DNA from: Crossaster papposus
Taxonomy: Eukaryota > Echinodermata > Asteroidea > Velatida > Solasteridae
Direction of reading: 5' to 3'
DNA length: 64,000 nucleotides
Assembly: GCA_037893245.1 (NCBI GenBank)
Contig: JBAIAA010000544.1
Span: forward strand, 682,001-746,000
Shown here piece after piece: positions 13,501-28,500 of this stretch. Numbering within the stretch: position 1 is the first letter of the stretch; each line of letters opens with the position of its first letter. A program made the position numbers and the translations under genes. The notes beneath the pieces were generated by a model that was not told the DNA's origin, did no database searches, and was given only the letters and a program-made list of their open reading frames with translations.

Positions 13501-16500
13501 CTGTGTTTTATTTGCTGTTGGATCCAACAGAGTCAACTTGACCAGAAACCCAACAGAAATGCGTTCCGGAATGCGTTCCGGAATGCGTTCCGGAATGCGT
13601 TCCGGAATGCGTTCCGGAATGCGTTCCGGAATGCGTTCCGGAATGCGTTCCGGAATGCGTTCCGGAATGCGTTCCGGAATGCGTTCCGGAATGTGTTCCG
13701 GAATATATCAAATGCCTGCTAAATCCAGCAGGTTCAAATAGAAATGTCAACTGGTTGGATTCTGTTGGATTCAGCAGGGTTAGGGTTAATACAAGACAAA
13801 TTGTCATCTCTTTTTCAATGTCCTCAGCACCGACAAGAAAGAAATGCTCCTCATTGAGTCAGGCATCCGCATCAACAGCACGGACTTTGACTGGCCCAAG
13901 TCCACCATGCCGTCCAACTTCAGCATGAAGCTACGCAAACACCTGAGGAGCCGACGGCTGAACCAGCTACATCAGCTGGGCATGGACCGCGTAGTGGACA
14001 TGCAGTTTGGCTCTGAGGAAGCCGCATATCATCTTATTGTGGAGCTGTATGATAGGGTATACCACACAAATTATAATAAAAGTGTGTACATGTATTTTGA
14101 GAGCTACCCATATTTACCATGTTCGCGTCAGGATTTAAAAAAAAATTACCGGACCCAGGCCCAGGAAAAAAAAAATTATAAAAAAGAAATGTTTTTTTTC
14201 GGTAAAATATTTCTGTTTTGATAATGCAACTTCTACAAGATGCCAACACTCAGATTATTAGCATCATTATTTACATATTTGCCGACATTCGGTCGCTTAG
14301 AGTAATTTTTCTCTCAACTCGTCGAGGCATGATATCACGTCATCTGGCGCCCGCCATCAATTCTTATATGCAGGAATGTCAATTTGACAGACGATGCATG
14401 TTGCTGTGTCTGGCGGGGTTCCTGTCAAAATACCCTGGATGGTTAGGGTTAAGCAAAATAATACAAGGGTTAGGATTGTAAACTTGGGAGGTAAAACAAA
14501 AGTACATGAACATATTGTCTATATTTGACCACAAGAATACCAGCAGCCGATTTCAATAAACTGTGGCACTAGGGAACTTGCGCCATTACGTAATTTGCCA
14601 ATTTTGTTTTTGCTTTGCAACATTTCACCTTCGACAGTTTCAAAAAAGTTTGACAGTGCGTAAGTCTGCAGCTTATGCAACCAATTTTGGCATAGCTTGC
14701 GCAGTCAATTTAGGTGGTGTAAGTTGTGGCGTAGCGACTGAAAATTACCTTTGTTTACTAGCAAATCGTGATTGTCGTAGAGCCTGTCTTTGCCTGACTT
14801 ATCAAGCTTGATAAATGATGCTCACAGCCTTGTGTTTGAAGTAAACTATTTTATTAAAGTTGCCACACGATTCCGCGGAATGTCGGAATAAACAATATTT
14901 TTAAATGGCGCGTGGAGGTGATTAAATATCGATTTTGTGAAAGAACACGAATATGCACTGTTTCAAAATGTTGCGCAGCTACACCAAGTTTTGTAAAATG
15001 GTCTACAAGGAATCGGCGCAGCTATGCAACTTTTTAGTTACGTAAGCCTCTTTAAAAAAAACCGCAAGCTACGCAGTTTTTTGTGTGAAATCAGCTGCTG
15101 TGCCCATGTAAAGTCAAAGTGACTAAGATTTTACCTTCCTACCGAATTCTCCAAACACTCCCTAGCTCTCAATTTTCTCTTGATGGTCTTCCCTGGATGA
15201 CATTTGTTTCTGTGGCACTCGTCTTATAGGGCAACATCATCTTGACAGACTCGGAATACACCATCTTGAATCTACTCAGGACGCGGACAGACAGTGAAGA
15301 TGTCCGGTTTGCTGTCAGAGAAACCTTTCCAATAGAATCTGCCAAGAAACCAGAACCACTCCCAGAACCAAACAGGTAAAGTTTGTGTTGACCAGTTCGC
15401 CATGGGTTTATTTTAAAGTTACCGCAACCACTGGCGGGATCATTTTTCATTGAAAAAAAATGGGTTTTGTATTCAGTAAAATATTCCTGTTTTGATAATG
15501 TAACTACAATGTACTACAAGATTATTATTATTATTATTATTATTAATTCTTTCTGGTAATAAAACCAAGAATCCCTCAAAAGTGCTCTAGGCACTGTAGC
15601 TCGCAAGCCTAAAGAAACCTGTAGAGAGAAGACAATGAGAAGAAGGTACAGTTTTAGAGGTGAGAGAAAAACCCTAGAAGAATATCCTAGTGAAAACCAA
15701 CAAAATCAGGTAGGGACTGAAACCCAATCCACATACTGGTCCAGGCGGGGTTCGAACCCGGGTCATAGCGGTGGAAGGCGAGAAAAAAACCGCTACGCCA
15801 ACCTGACTCCCGACTCCATATGCCAAAACTTGCGTTCGGTTCAGACAGGCGTTCCACAGTTGCGCCGAACCAAATTGAAATCAAGTTGCTCCTGAGTCGC
15901 TCTCACAACTCCAGCAGTCAATCGTTTGCCGTCTGGCGCGCCTTGTCGCCCTTATTTGTTTCAGACGTCGGACTCAATTCACTCATTTGGTTCGGCGGGA
16001 CTATGGAACGCCTGTCTGAACCGAGCGTTAGTTTATTATTAGCACCATTATTTACATGTTTTTGCCAACATTCTGCCGTTTTGGGCATTTTTTTCTCTCT
16101 ACAGTCAGGTCGTCATATTACGTCACCGCTACCCGCCATAAAATCTTACGCTTGTGTACATACGCTATACACATGCCTATACATGTATACAAATATTTGC
16201 AAGCCCAGCTAAAAAGCACCCTTTCCAAAATTGCAAAGGAGACTAAGAAACAATAGTGGGAAAATTTGAATGTCAAGAAAATACTGGACACAGCTGATAA
16301 TCCTCGGCTGTATGAATACAATGGAGACAATGGAACTAGGGTCTTGAATAGGCCTAATCACTAAAGCGTGATACCACAATATAGCAGGTATACATGTTAG
16401 CGTGTGTACACGTCCACCACGGGTATGCCAGTAACTGCAGGCATTTATAGACGTCCACCGCAACGTGTGCTAGTAATGTCTGTCATGTAAACATTTCAAC

Positions 16501-19500
16501 TGCAACAATCAAAGAAAGATTTCATGGATTTTGGCCGTATTTTGGGTGGATGAAAACTAGAGTTTATGACGGCAACATCCTTGTATACCCAGCAAGATAT
16601 GGGACCGACGGACTCCCCCCCCCTTAGTCCCCTATACAATCTCTAGACTATTGGGACCTAACACTAAAAAAAGAATTCCGGAGAAACCACAACATTTCGC
16701 AACTACAATGACCATCACAAAGGAGGGGGGGGGGGGGGGGGGGGGGGAGGATGGGTTTCTTTCGTCACATATCTTGCTTCATAGGCATCTTTGAGAGACT
16801 CAAAGCATCATGTAATTTTTATTTTTTTTCCAGTTCATTTGCCCATGTATTACAGCAGTATTTCTTAATTTAAAAAAAAAAAAACGTTTTGTGTTGTTCT
16901 TTGTTGTTTTATTTTTAGGCTTCAGGAAATCCTAACAACAGCCAAGCCTGGGGACTCCATTCGGAAAATCCTTAATCCTCACTTTGGTAAGTTTAGTCGT
17001 GGGTACAATAACAAGCAATTTTAAAAATTTTAAAAATGGCCGCCATTGCTTGTTATTTTCAAAAGACTAATCTGCGATTTTCCTAAAGCCAAATATCTTT
17101 CTCATGACATACTATAACTATGTGCCAATTTTCATGCTTTGAAAGTGAACAATTCTGTCGTATTTGTCACCAATCTGCCCGACTGTTTTTACATGGTGGC
17201 AATTGGAGGAATTTGCAGGATTGAGAAAAATTATGAACACTATGAAGATCTAACAAAAGATGCATGGTGCACTATTAAATAACAACAATCCATTGTTACT
17301 TGGCACTAACACTAGGAATGAACATGATGTGATTTTGCATTCAAAGCGGACACAGTTCTTACTAGCTGGATGTGATTTCAACAGAAAATTTTCAAAATCA
17401 CATCCAATGGTTCAAAATTCACATCCTCTGTCCAAATTCACATCCTGCGTTGAGTGGATGTGAATCAAGTGGATGTAAATTTGAATCTTAACGACGTAAC
17501 AAGATGGGAATTTGGACTGAAGATTTGGAGCATTTAGATGTGATTTTGGAAATCGTTTGTTGAAATCACATCCTGCTAATAAAGACCGTGTATGCCTTGA
17601 ATCAGGGATGTAGTCGATTCCATCACAAGTCCCTGTAAGTCCCTGTAAGTCCATCACAAGTTCTCCAGTTCCAATTCAAATCACAAGCTATTCAAATGAG
17701 CTTTGCACGCCGCGCCTGCGCAGACTTGATCCGCCATATTGTTTTGCGTTAATTCCAAATTATTTTTGGCCAGTCTATACATGAGTAGTCTGGTACCGTG
17801 TTTTTAGTAGTAAACAACTCAACTACGTTTGATATGGTTGCCATGCCACGTTCTCCTCTGCAAGTACTTGCGCGATGCATGGCGCAAGCAGCATTTATGA
17901 AAACTAGTGCGCGGGAGAGCGTACACTACGTACGTCGAAACAATTTGATCTATGGGTCACAACGTTAACATTTTTTGTATTAACACTTTCGACTACATAA
18001 TATAATGGAATCAATGAAAAGGGGCACTACGGCCAAGTGGCCGTAAGGTACATGTTTTTTTTAAGGGGCTTCACGGCAATTAGCTGGGGCATCGTGGAAA
18101 TTCGCTGGGGCATCGTGGCAATTCGCTGGGGCATCGTGGCAATTCGCTGGGGCATCGCGGCAATGGCCGCTGGTGGCCGCTGTAGAGGTTGAGGACTGCT
18201 TGTGCAAGGACTCGAATACAACTTGAATGCAAAATCACATTATGCCCTTTCCTAGTGTAAATCCATTATTTGTTGTCACAGTGTAAAGGGTTAATTGTGT
18301 ACCCGTAAGGTTTCAGATGTTAATCCTCCAGATGTTAATCCTCCAGATGTTAATCCTCCAGCATATTTCTGTCAGACTTGTAAAGTGCAAACATCAATAA
18401 ATTAATGTGCATTCTTGATTTGATTGCTTATCCTCAGTGTTTGGGCCTGCAGTGATCGAGCATTGCTTGTTGAGACAGGGCTTCCCATCCAGTGTCAAAC
18501 TTGACAAAGAGTTCAGCTCAGAAGCAGGTACCTGTACAATGTAAACTGTTTTTTGCCACGTACATACAGGGTGGTTACAAAAAGTTAACCCAAGTTTAAG
18601 GTGATTTTGCACACAAGTTTTTTGCAGTTTGCGATGTGTATGTCTTGCTAGTCCATATTCATTTTTTATGAAGGTAATTTTTTACGTCACGCGACGTAAG
18701 CTGAAAGGTGTACATTTTGTATTCCTCTATTTACAAAGATATTTTCAAATTTATTCTGGAAATTCAGATTTTTCCTATGAAAGTCACACAATTGGGTAAT
18801 CCCCATCCAGTCAAACTCCAACACCAGGTTTTTTGGGGAATCTGTTAGGATGGGTATTGGACCACTAAACTGACAGTCTTGGTAATTTTTTACGTCACGC
18901 GACGTAAGCTGAAAGGTGTACATTTTGTATTCCTCTATTTACAAAGATATTTTCAAATTTATTCTGGAAATTCAGATTTTTCCTATGAAAGTCACACAAT
19001 TGGGTAATCCCCATCCAGTCAAACTCCAACACCAGGTTTTTTGGGGAATCTGTTAGGATGGGTATTGGACCACTAAACTGACAGTCTTTTACACTGGGTT
19101 ATATAGGCATACCGCCATGATCAGTCAAACAGTTTGTGTGTACAGTGTACCATATGGTTGCCAGGATGGGTATGGTTCCTATAGTAAATTACATTACAGT
19201 TAGGGCTCAACAAATTATAAACAGAGGGTGAAATTTACAGGAAGAATCTTTGGTGTGATACAAGAGTCCTGAAAGTTTTCCAAACTCGGGTTAAAGTCTG
19301 TCTCCTTCTCCAGCTTCATTTCCAAACTGCGCGTGCCTGAAGCCAGAACAGACACGAAACTGGGATTTGAAAAAGGCTCAGCATGAGCATTTAAAGGGCA
19401 GCAATGCGGCAGGCGTGCAAATAATTGTCTGGAAAAGAATAAAAGAAGTGTCTTGAAACCAAGACTATCTTTCTGCTTGTGATTGGTTACAGATATCCCT

Positions 19501-22500
19501 AGGCTGTTGTTGGCCCTGAGGGAGGCACAAGAATTAATGGAACAGTCGGGTAACTCACAGAATAAGGTATGGTAAAAATTAGCCCAGGTTGGACGACGCT
19601 CTTCATTGCATTACGACTGACGTCCAGGGTATCAATGTACATGTATCCTGCCATAGCGAAAAAATTTACAACAATTTTTTCTCATATTTTCACCTGATGA
19701 AGGAAGCCAAAATCTCGCTTATGTATTCCTTGTGTCTGGAACTACAGATCGTCATAGGTTATTAAAAGTTAATGTCTTTAGGCAACTTATTTACAGAAAA
19801 TAAATTGCAAATCCACGTTTTTAGACGTGAACATCATGTACGAACTTCCTACATGCGTGCGCGCTTACCCGGCAGCCGCGCCGGCCTAGGACTGATGAGC
19901 CAGCCTCGCGCATACACTTTGATTTTTTTCGCTATGGCAGGATACATTGATACCCTGGACTCCGTCGCGCTGTACACAACGGAGGAGTCCAACCTGGGCT
20001 AGGTAAAAATCTTTTTAACTGGATATAACAATATAACACTCAACCCTAACGTTCTAGGCATTCATTTGTAATACAGTACACTGTTCAGGCCAGTGTAGTA
20101 AGAGTACTGCATACTACAGTTTACTCAATAAGTATTTTGTAGTATTACAGTAGGTGACAAGATTAATGATATACATGTACATGTATTGTGCATAATAGCA
20201 AATCGTAGAGGGGCAACATCACAAAGCACCTCACAAAGCACCTCCCTCCAACCTCAGAAATGGAGTGACTGGGTATTTGTTAAGGTTTAACCTCTCTCAC
20301 TACCCTCCCACCCTAAATGCCCCAATTTCACAACTCTTTCTCTTCCTCACCCTCATCTCAATCCTGACCACTGACCCTCTTGTTGACGCCTAGTGTTATT
20401 CCAATCAGGGTTACGTGATTCAGAAGAGAGAGAAGAAACCCACAGCTGTTGAGGGTGACGAAGACACGGAGCTTCTCACGTAAGTTGACAACTACCACCC
20501 AGCAGTGCATAATGTAAACAGTTTCTCAACCAGCTATCTGATAGTTTGTTTTACCTTGAGATTACCTCAATGAAAAGTAATTCCCAATATTAAAGTGAAC
20601 CAAACTATCAATCAAACTGTTAGTAGAACATATGAGTCGGCTCATTTGATGGATTGAGCTGTTTGCCAATAACAGTTTTATTTAGTGTATCTGCTTTAGC
20701 TTTATCATTTAGATATTGGCCGGTCATCTATAAAGAGTGTCAGCACACTAAAGAAATGATTTAAGTTGAGTGATAATTTCAAGGTGCTTTACCACTGCTT
20801 GGAAGATTTGTTCCCATCATCCAGTGAGGCTCTCAATTTAGCGCTAGACCTCTAGAGCTTGTCAACTATCTTAAAAATAGCGACACAAATAGGATATTAA
20901 CCCTATACTTCCTAGGCGTTTTTGCTGTTAAGATGCCCCCGTTATTTCTTGTCAAGATGCCCCCCGTTATTTCTTGTCAAGATGCCCCCCGTTATTTCTT
21001 GTCAAGATGCCCCCGTTATTTCTTGTCAAGATGCCCCCGTTATTTCTTGTCAAGATGCCCCCGTTATTTCTTGCCTCAATCCTTTAAATTCCTTCAGCAG
21101 TGCTGTTAATATGTTGAGGCACTGGTGACGGTATGTGACCGGCTCTACAAAAAAGGTGTATTATGTCGCAAAAAAAGAAATTTAGTTATATACATGGCTG
21201 AAAAGCCCACAGCGTAAGCTTTCATTTGGCATATAATAGAGCTCCATAGCCCCTCCCATTTTGGAGATATAATGTGTTTACATATTTCCTTAGAGTTCAA
21301 ATTACACAACTGAGAAAACGGGCTTTCAAATTGCTAGCTCTGTTGTACTACAACAGAACGATGCACACAAAATGGTAGTTTTTTTCCCTCTTTATTCATT
21401 AAAATCAACATTTCTTTTAATGAAACCTAAAACTGTAGGTATTAAAGATTTCATTCATGACAAAAAATAAGAATCACATTTTGATGAAATGTTTACCCTC
21501 TCAATGTTCAGCGGGCCATTACATGATAGTGCACAGCGGAACTTAGTACACCTTTTTGTAGAGCCGGTCACATATACAGAAGCAGTGTGAATGAGTATTT
21601 TTCTAAGCCTAACTTTATGCACAGCTAAACATAAACAACACAAGATATGGCCAATCTCTTGGCACAGTGCATCCTGCCTCAATCCAACGTATTTCTCCAT
21701 TTGGCAAAGAGTATTTTTAGGAATTTGGGAAGATTAGGGTTAATACAAAAAAAAACCATTACCTCAATAGCAATGGTCAAATATTTCATCAAATCCAAGT
21801 TTCATCAATAATTCAGTACTAAATTATTCAAAAATGCACAGCATAGGACAATTTTTGTTTGTTAATACAGTCAAACCTGCCATTATTATCTATTATTTCT
21901 TTCGGCAATGAAACCGAGGATTCCTCAAAAAGCGCCCAAGGCACTGTAAGCTCGTAAGCCTGAGAAAACCTGCAGGAGGATGAACGAAATGCCAGAAACA
22001 CCGGGGCGAACCCCTGCTCTTAGCGATAAGCGTAACTGGGTTCTTTTACGTGCGTGTCCAGGTTCAATATATACACAATACACACACACGGGACCAACGG
22101 CTTTACGTCCCATCCGAAGGACGAAGCAATAGTGGTTTAATTGCCTTGCTTAAGGACACACGTGATACAGCGGCCACCTGGCTTAACTGGCCACCTTTGC
22201 TTGGTCCCAGTTTGATTCTTGCATAAACATACCATAACCATGCCTTGCTAATGCAGCCACTGCGTAACGCGGCCAGTGGCCAACCCATAATAGCCCACAG
22301 CAAATAAAATGTGTACAATTACATTGCCGTGAAACCTGTGTACTCCGGCCGCAGAAATGAAGTGCGCCCTCTGTTGACTTTGAAATCTCCCCTGTTGTTT
22401 GGTTCCTGGACTTCATACTCGTGTTTTATACAAACTGTACCGAGCGCACAGACTAAAATATTTCTTGTCGACGCGACACATGTAAACGTATGTAAGCGTG

Positions 22501-25500
22501 TTCGTTTTATTAAATGTACACATACTACGTACATTCATTATGCGAGCACATGGTGCGAAATACCGTACCCTCTGGAGACATGAACACAATGTGTACAATG
22601 GAGACAAAACGTCTCCGGAGGGTAAATTTTTATAGATGAATAGGTCTCCACTGGGAATTTCACGAATTAGATTTTTGGATTTTACTTAAATTACTCAAAA
22701 ACTAGGATTAGGATGTGGGTTAGGGTTAGTGTTTGGGTTAGGGTATGATATAGGGTATATTGGGTCGAAGTTTCAACCCAGGAAAAAAATTATGGTGAAA
22801 ATGGGAGCATTTTTAAAAACGTGCTCGACTTTCTAACCATTTTGTACACGAGAACAAAGCCATGTCTCCACAGTAAACTATTTGCATCGCGGTATTCTTC
22901 TCGGGCTCTGGCTTCTACATTATCTTAGGTATGGGTAGAAACGATTTTCCACTCCTAAACCCGAAATCCCCCGCGTCTTCCCCGTAACGCTCCCCCTCCC
23001 CCAAACCTCCCCATATCTCATCCCAAATCTAAAAAAGGCGGCTTTCCAAATTTCTTGTATGCTTTTATTTTCCTTCTTTATTTGTCTTTTCTGACTCCTT
23101 ATTTAGTGGTTTGTTTGAAGGTGTTATTAACATTTAACCTGTCCCCGTTTTTATACTTTGTTGCCTCTTTTGTATCGGCCGGAAAAGCTGTCTCCATTAC
23201 CATTAAATTATACATCGCTGTGAGAGTATCCCTGGATACAATTAAAATGCCTTTTCGGCCCTAAAGTTAGAGTTTAAGGCTTGATAAAAACTTCCAGCTA
23301 GATCTGCCGACGATGGTTGTCCAGCTTTGTCGGTTTGAACTGCGTCCTTCAGCATCTGGACTGTGGTGTGGCGCCTGGTGACTCTCTCGACCTGCGTGTA
23401 ATGCTTAAACGTCTGGTGCGTTGCCCACCTGCAGTGATCCATGACCTGCTGTTCCGTCGCCCCCAAAAGTCTCAAAGTGGTCGCAACCCCCGCTCTGCCT
23501 CCATGTGCCCTTAGGGCAAAGTCACTTGTGTCTGGCGAGGAGGAGAAATATAGCTTGAGCCGGTTGGTAGGGCCGTTTCCCACGAAAGGTTTATTTGCTA
23601 AATTCTTGCGATCGGCTGCGAAAGGACGAAAAAGGTAACCGTCCGCCAAGTCGCACCCATTTCTCCGGGTTATATCAACCAACCTGTCCACTGCGCCTGC
23701 CGGATCCATCTCCTCGTCATCCAACTTGGGAATGATGATGAGGGAGGAGTCGCCCTCCCGCACCGTCTTGCCAATGGTATGATTGAAAAGCAAGTCCGTG
23801 CCATTGATTTTGGTGACTTCACACGTTTTTGTGTGGCCCAAATCGGCAGCACGATCCCCGGACCACCACAGACAGAGAAAGAAGGCGAGGTCTCTGTAGA
23901 AAATATATTCCTTTGTGAAGTTCGTCTTCTTCGATAGGGTCAGAGCTGCTATACGCCGTTTTATTTCCCCCGCCAACCATCACATTTTGTCGGAGAAAAT
24001 TGGAATCGCTTGCTTGGGTGTAACATGCGCCTCAGCTTGCTCCAATTTGATCGCTTTGATGTATTTCTTAACCTGATTCGACATGCACGGATTTCCGGAG
24101 CTCGAGTCTGTACCCCAAGGTCGTACTCTACCTATGGAAATAAACTTTGCCCTCAGCTGGCCGACATAAGAGTCTACTGTTCCTGCTGCAAGATACTGTG
24201 GACACCCACATCCTGTGACTCCTTGTTTCCCTAAATGGGGGCACCCCAGAACATGGACCTGCGTTCTGCCTCTTGAATCTCGGTCCATAAGAAACTTGAC
24301 AATATCATCCGGAGTCGCTGCTTCGAAACTGTCCCCGTCTGTGCAGTAACGAAACCCGTGGTTTTCATTCAGGAATTTCCCGACGCTGTTTGCAAGATTG
24401 CTTTTTTGTCTGTCGTATGGGCGACCATCCAGTTTGCTGTGAAGCTGCTCCAGCCTCTTCTTGAATCTGGTGAGCTGTGCGAGAAGAAAAAACTCGGTTA
24501 AAGCCCCTACGCGTGCATGACAAGCTTCATACGTATACATGCACCTACAGTTGTATTTCAACACCCTTGCGCCCGCCGCCAATTAAAAAACATCTGTAGG
24601 TGTCGATGGAACTTCAGGCTGCCCCAAATCGTCATGTGAACTTGGTCTCTAAGATCCTGTTGGAAGATATGATCGTTCGACAGAAAATCCCATCCAGACT
24701 TTGCACATAATTTCCTCAGTGCAGAGTTTATCGATCCAACACAACGGTTAGTGTCTGGGCTTCCAGTTTGGCAGACTGATGACATAACAAAGTGGACCCC
24801 TGGAAACTGGACCCGGAAACGCCTGGAAGCTACTTCAAAGACCTTGACGAGATTATCCACATTTGCGGAATGACCTGAATTTCTTCCGATGTCATTGACT
24901 CCACCGTGCAACACCACAATATTCGGCGCTCCGGCTTTGCACAAGGATGCCACAACACGACAAAGTTCCCCCAACTTTGCTCCGCCGTACACCTTTAACC
25001 TGACACTAAGGGAGGCTGGCCATCCGAAATGGGCGATATCTCTGAGCATGGAATCCGAGACCACTAAAACCGACTTCCTGTCCAATATTTCAGGCTCTCG
25101 AAGGGTACCAGCTGCTGCCGGGAAAAAACATCTGAAGGCCCATAATTCAAACGGTAGACCAGACTCGTCCCGTACATAACCCTGACGTGACGGCACTTCC
25201 ACCACACCTGGCTGGCGTGCCTCTGCCAGTCGCAGAGACTGTCGCACAAAGGGACGCAAATTTGGCCACCAAAGTCTAGGATGCGAATGCTTCGGGACGA
25301 CCATCGTAACGTAGATGTCTCCCCACTCCCCAAAGAGCCTGATGAGGGCTGGGATTAGAACGAAAGGCGGAAAGACATACCGCCCCATCTATAGCCCGAA
25401 GCATCTGAGCTGAGGTGGAGTCTCAAATGATGCTCCTTTCTCCAAGGGATTGGCTCTGAAAATGAATCAATGAACCGCCAAAAGAGCACCTCGTCTCGCA

Positions 25501-28500
25501 CTGGCTGTGACAACGGGACCGGCATTAGATCATCCATCTTTGGCATAAAAGCACAACATTCTCTCACAAAAAGACGGGCTGCTGGAAACACCAACACAAA
25601 ACTGTGGCATTTGCCCACAAATCGCTGCACTGTCTTGAGGAGTGCTTGGTTTTGGGACAAAATGCCTTCCCTTAATGTTGAGAATGTCTGCTTCTTGCAT
25701 TGTGGTATCCAAAAGGACAGCGACTTTGAGCATATGCCCAAACCCAAATGGATCATTTGTGTGACAGGATGCAAAGTACTCTTCTTGATGTTGACAAAAT
25801 ATCCCAAGCTCGATTGCATGTAGCACACCACATACAAAGCCCGTGCTGCTCTAATGTAAGCCTCTTGGCTTTCTGCACAACCCGGTGGTTTCTGTAAGTT
25901 AATACGACCAAAAGGGAAAGGAAAGGGGGAAGGTTTTAGTACCATCCATATTGACCGGCTATTGTGCTTCTCCTATAAAACGATCATCAATCCACACCTC
26001 GGAGTGAATCCCTCTGTTCTTCAGCCAAGTCGATAGACAAAAGCCAATTGTAGAGTACACATAAGCGCTGTTTTTGAACCCAAAAGGCAGAGTAGTATCC
26101 ATAAAATAGAAACCTGCCCATTCAAAGCCACAGAACGTTCTTGATCTTGCTGTCAGAAGAAGCTGTTTGTAACCTTGGGCATCATCCGTCTTGGAGAAAA
26201 ACCCACCCCTATTAATAGATTTGGCTATTTCACCCAGAGGAACCAATTTAAATGGCGTGTCCCTGCACCATAAGTTCGGGCCCTTCATTGACAGCACTAG
26301 CCTAGGCTTGCTTGGCTCGACTGATAATACATTGACACATCTCGGAGGCGGAACCTTATGCACCCTACCAATGAACTCCACCGAGCCCTCTATCAAACGG
26401 TTTGTTATGGTCTCATTGATGAAAGGAATAAATTCCTTGCAAATTGGAGCATTTGCGAAGTACATATGAGGAGGAATTTCCGAGTCGAAGTCACGACCCC
26501 GGTATGTACCCTTAAAAGGCTGGAAAAAGGAAAATATATCTAAGCCATTTTGCAACCAGTCTTTAACTCGACCCCCGATTTCCGGGCATTCGTTCAAAAC
26601 GATATCCCACTGCTCCAGCTGGCTGTGTAGACTCCCTGCTACGAACAAATTTGGGTCACGGAAACGAAGAGCCTTAAAATCTGGCGACCTTATTCCTGCT
26701 AAAACGTCAGAAGGTTTGGGAGCGTACCCGTCTTGAGTTTCCGCCGAATCGCCTGATATATCTACCCACGAATAGATGCCCCGGCGTCGCCTTGACGCTT
26801 GAGCTGCAAACGGGTCGAAATTCTGCAGGGGTGAAACCTCCCACGTATGGGCCCCAAGTGTCTGCAGATACTTCCCATAGGCCTGCAATGGGTGCAGATC
26901 AAAAGAAAAGGGCTATATGTGACGCCAAACTCAGGGACCGCCTTTTATTTGTTCCTCTTGAAGCCCGTTGCTTTATTTTTCAATTCCAAACTTTTACTTT
27001 TGAAAACCAAATATACATTTTTAATTCTCTTTATTATACGACTTGGACCTGTAAACTGGCTCTTCTTCATTCATACCCAATTGCTCTACTTTCTCTTTAT
27101 TTTATAATAAATATCACAAAACCCTCCTGTCCTGGAGGGATGAAAGGGACAACCGCCCAGTGGCATAAATCAATTTTACATTATTTCTTTACAATTGCGG
27201 GCGAAGTGACCCCTTTTTTGGCATCGGTAACAGACATCTCTCCCTCTTAATTGACCTGGGCCCCCTCTTTGGCCAATGGTCTGGCTAAATCTGTAAAACC
27301 CTGACTTGGCACGTGGGCCGTACCTGGCGGCCTGTGCGTCTCCCCGGCCTGCCATGGGCCGACCTCGATTCTCAACGGGAGGACCCGATAAGCCGAGATG
27401 CTTTCTGGCAAAACGCGTGCGTTTGTCCGAATCTTCACCAGTTATTGATTTGTAAATGTACATTGCCACCCCTTCTGTCTTCTTCTCCACGTGTTTGGCA
27501 CATTCTGCCAACAGATTTGCATACAAATGTTTCTCCTTCAGATCATCTGTTGATATTGGAGCGAACTCTGAGGCATACTTCCTCAACAGGGACATGACAT
27601 ATGCCACGTTCTTGTCGTAGCCCGTCTCCATGCGCAAAGGCCTGTGAACATCCAAAGCCGTTAGTACCTGGAGTTGAGACAATGAACCCCAATATACCCC
27701 CGTTAAGATACGCGTTGGCCTTTCACTGCCCAGGTTTCTCTTTTAGCTCATACTGATCCACCTGGGCCCAAACAACGTTTGTACATCCCTGTGCGCCCTG
27801 AAACGCTAACATCTGTTTTCTCTTCCAAACCGGCCCTTTTCAATTCCCTCTCTGGCTGAAGCTGCCAAACCAATAAAATGTCAAACGTATGGGTTCGGCC
27901 CTGCAACCATATAATATTATAGTAATAGAACCCTGTAAACGGCTAATGACATAAACACCCACATGCCATGTGGTCTGAACGTTATAATTCATAACAGCCC
28001 TTGGTTATACCAGCTTCCTTATTCAAATTGTAATTTGAACATCCCCATTGATCACAAAGTTGCGAATCACACCTCATTCAAATGTTTATATTCTGCATAA
28101 CGATAGTGTTATAGATAAAATAAACGGGAAAACAAACGTATTTTCCCCCAACTGCACTTTGACTTGTGCGCTCCATGCCCATCGCTTAATAAGGACTATA
28201 GGCCCCAAGTGACCGGCTCCACACAAAAAAGGGGGGTATCAAGCCGCTATGCACCACCATGCAACGACCCACTCAAAGCTGAGAGGGCAAAAACTTTCCA
28301 AAATGTGATTTACATTCCCTCCATGAATGTCATCCCTAACACCTACAGACCCTGATTTCATTCACAGAAATGTCGATCCCGATAAACAAAGTAGAACGAA
28401 ATAGAATGTTGTGTGCATCGCTCCGCCGCAACACAACAGAGCCGGCCCTCCCAGAGCCTGCCTTCTCCAAGCCTGCCCTCCCAGCCGTGCAATCCGAACT

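Larger units (their letters stand above)
15387..16390. mobile_element. Interrupted copy of the long TTAA-element family
   Basis: The left end GACCAGTTCGCCATGGG resembles the TTAACCAGTTCGC terminus. The body (15400-15520 and 16026-16390) matches the reverse complement of 50435-50941. Between the halves a SINE (15521-15815) and a small MITE (15833-16026) have been inserted, so this is a three-layer nest. Confidence 0.5.

Noticed and set aside
13390..13807. ORFs with RNAF, RSGM or GTHS repeats
   Set aside because: A 12-bp repeat keeps every frame open; no coding evidence.
22680..22770. Telomere-like TTAGGG words
   Set aside because: Only a short run of degenerate GGGTTAGGG words; similar AGGGTTAGGGTTA words are scattered through the window.
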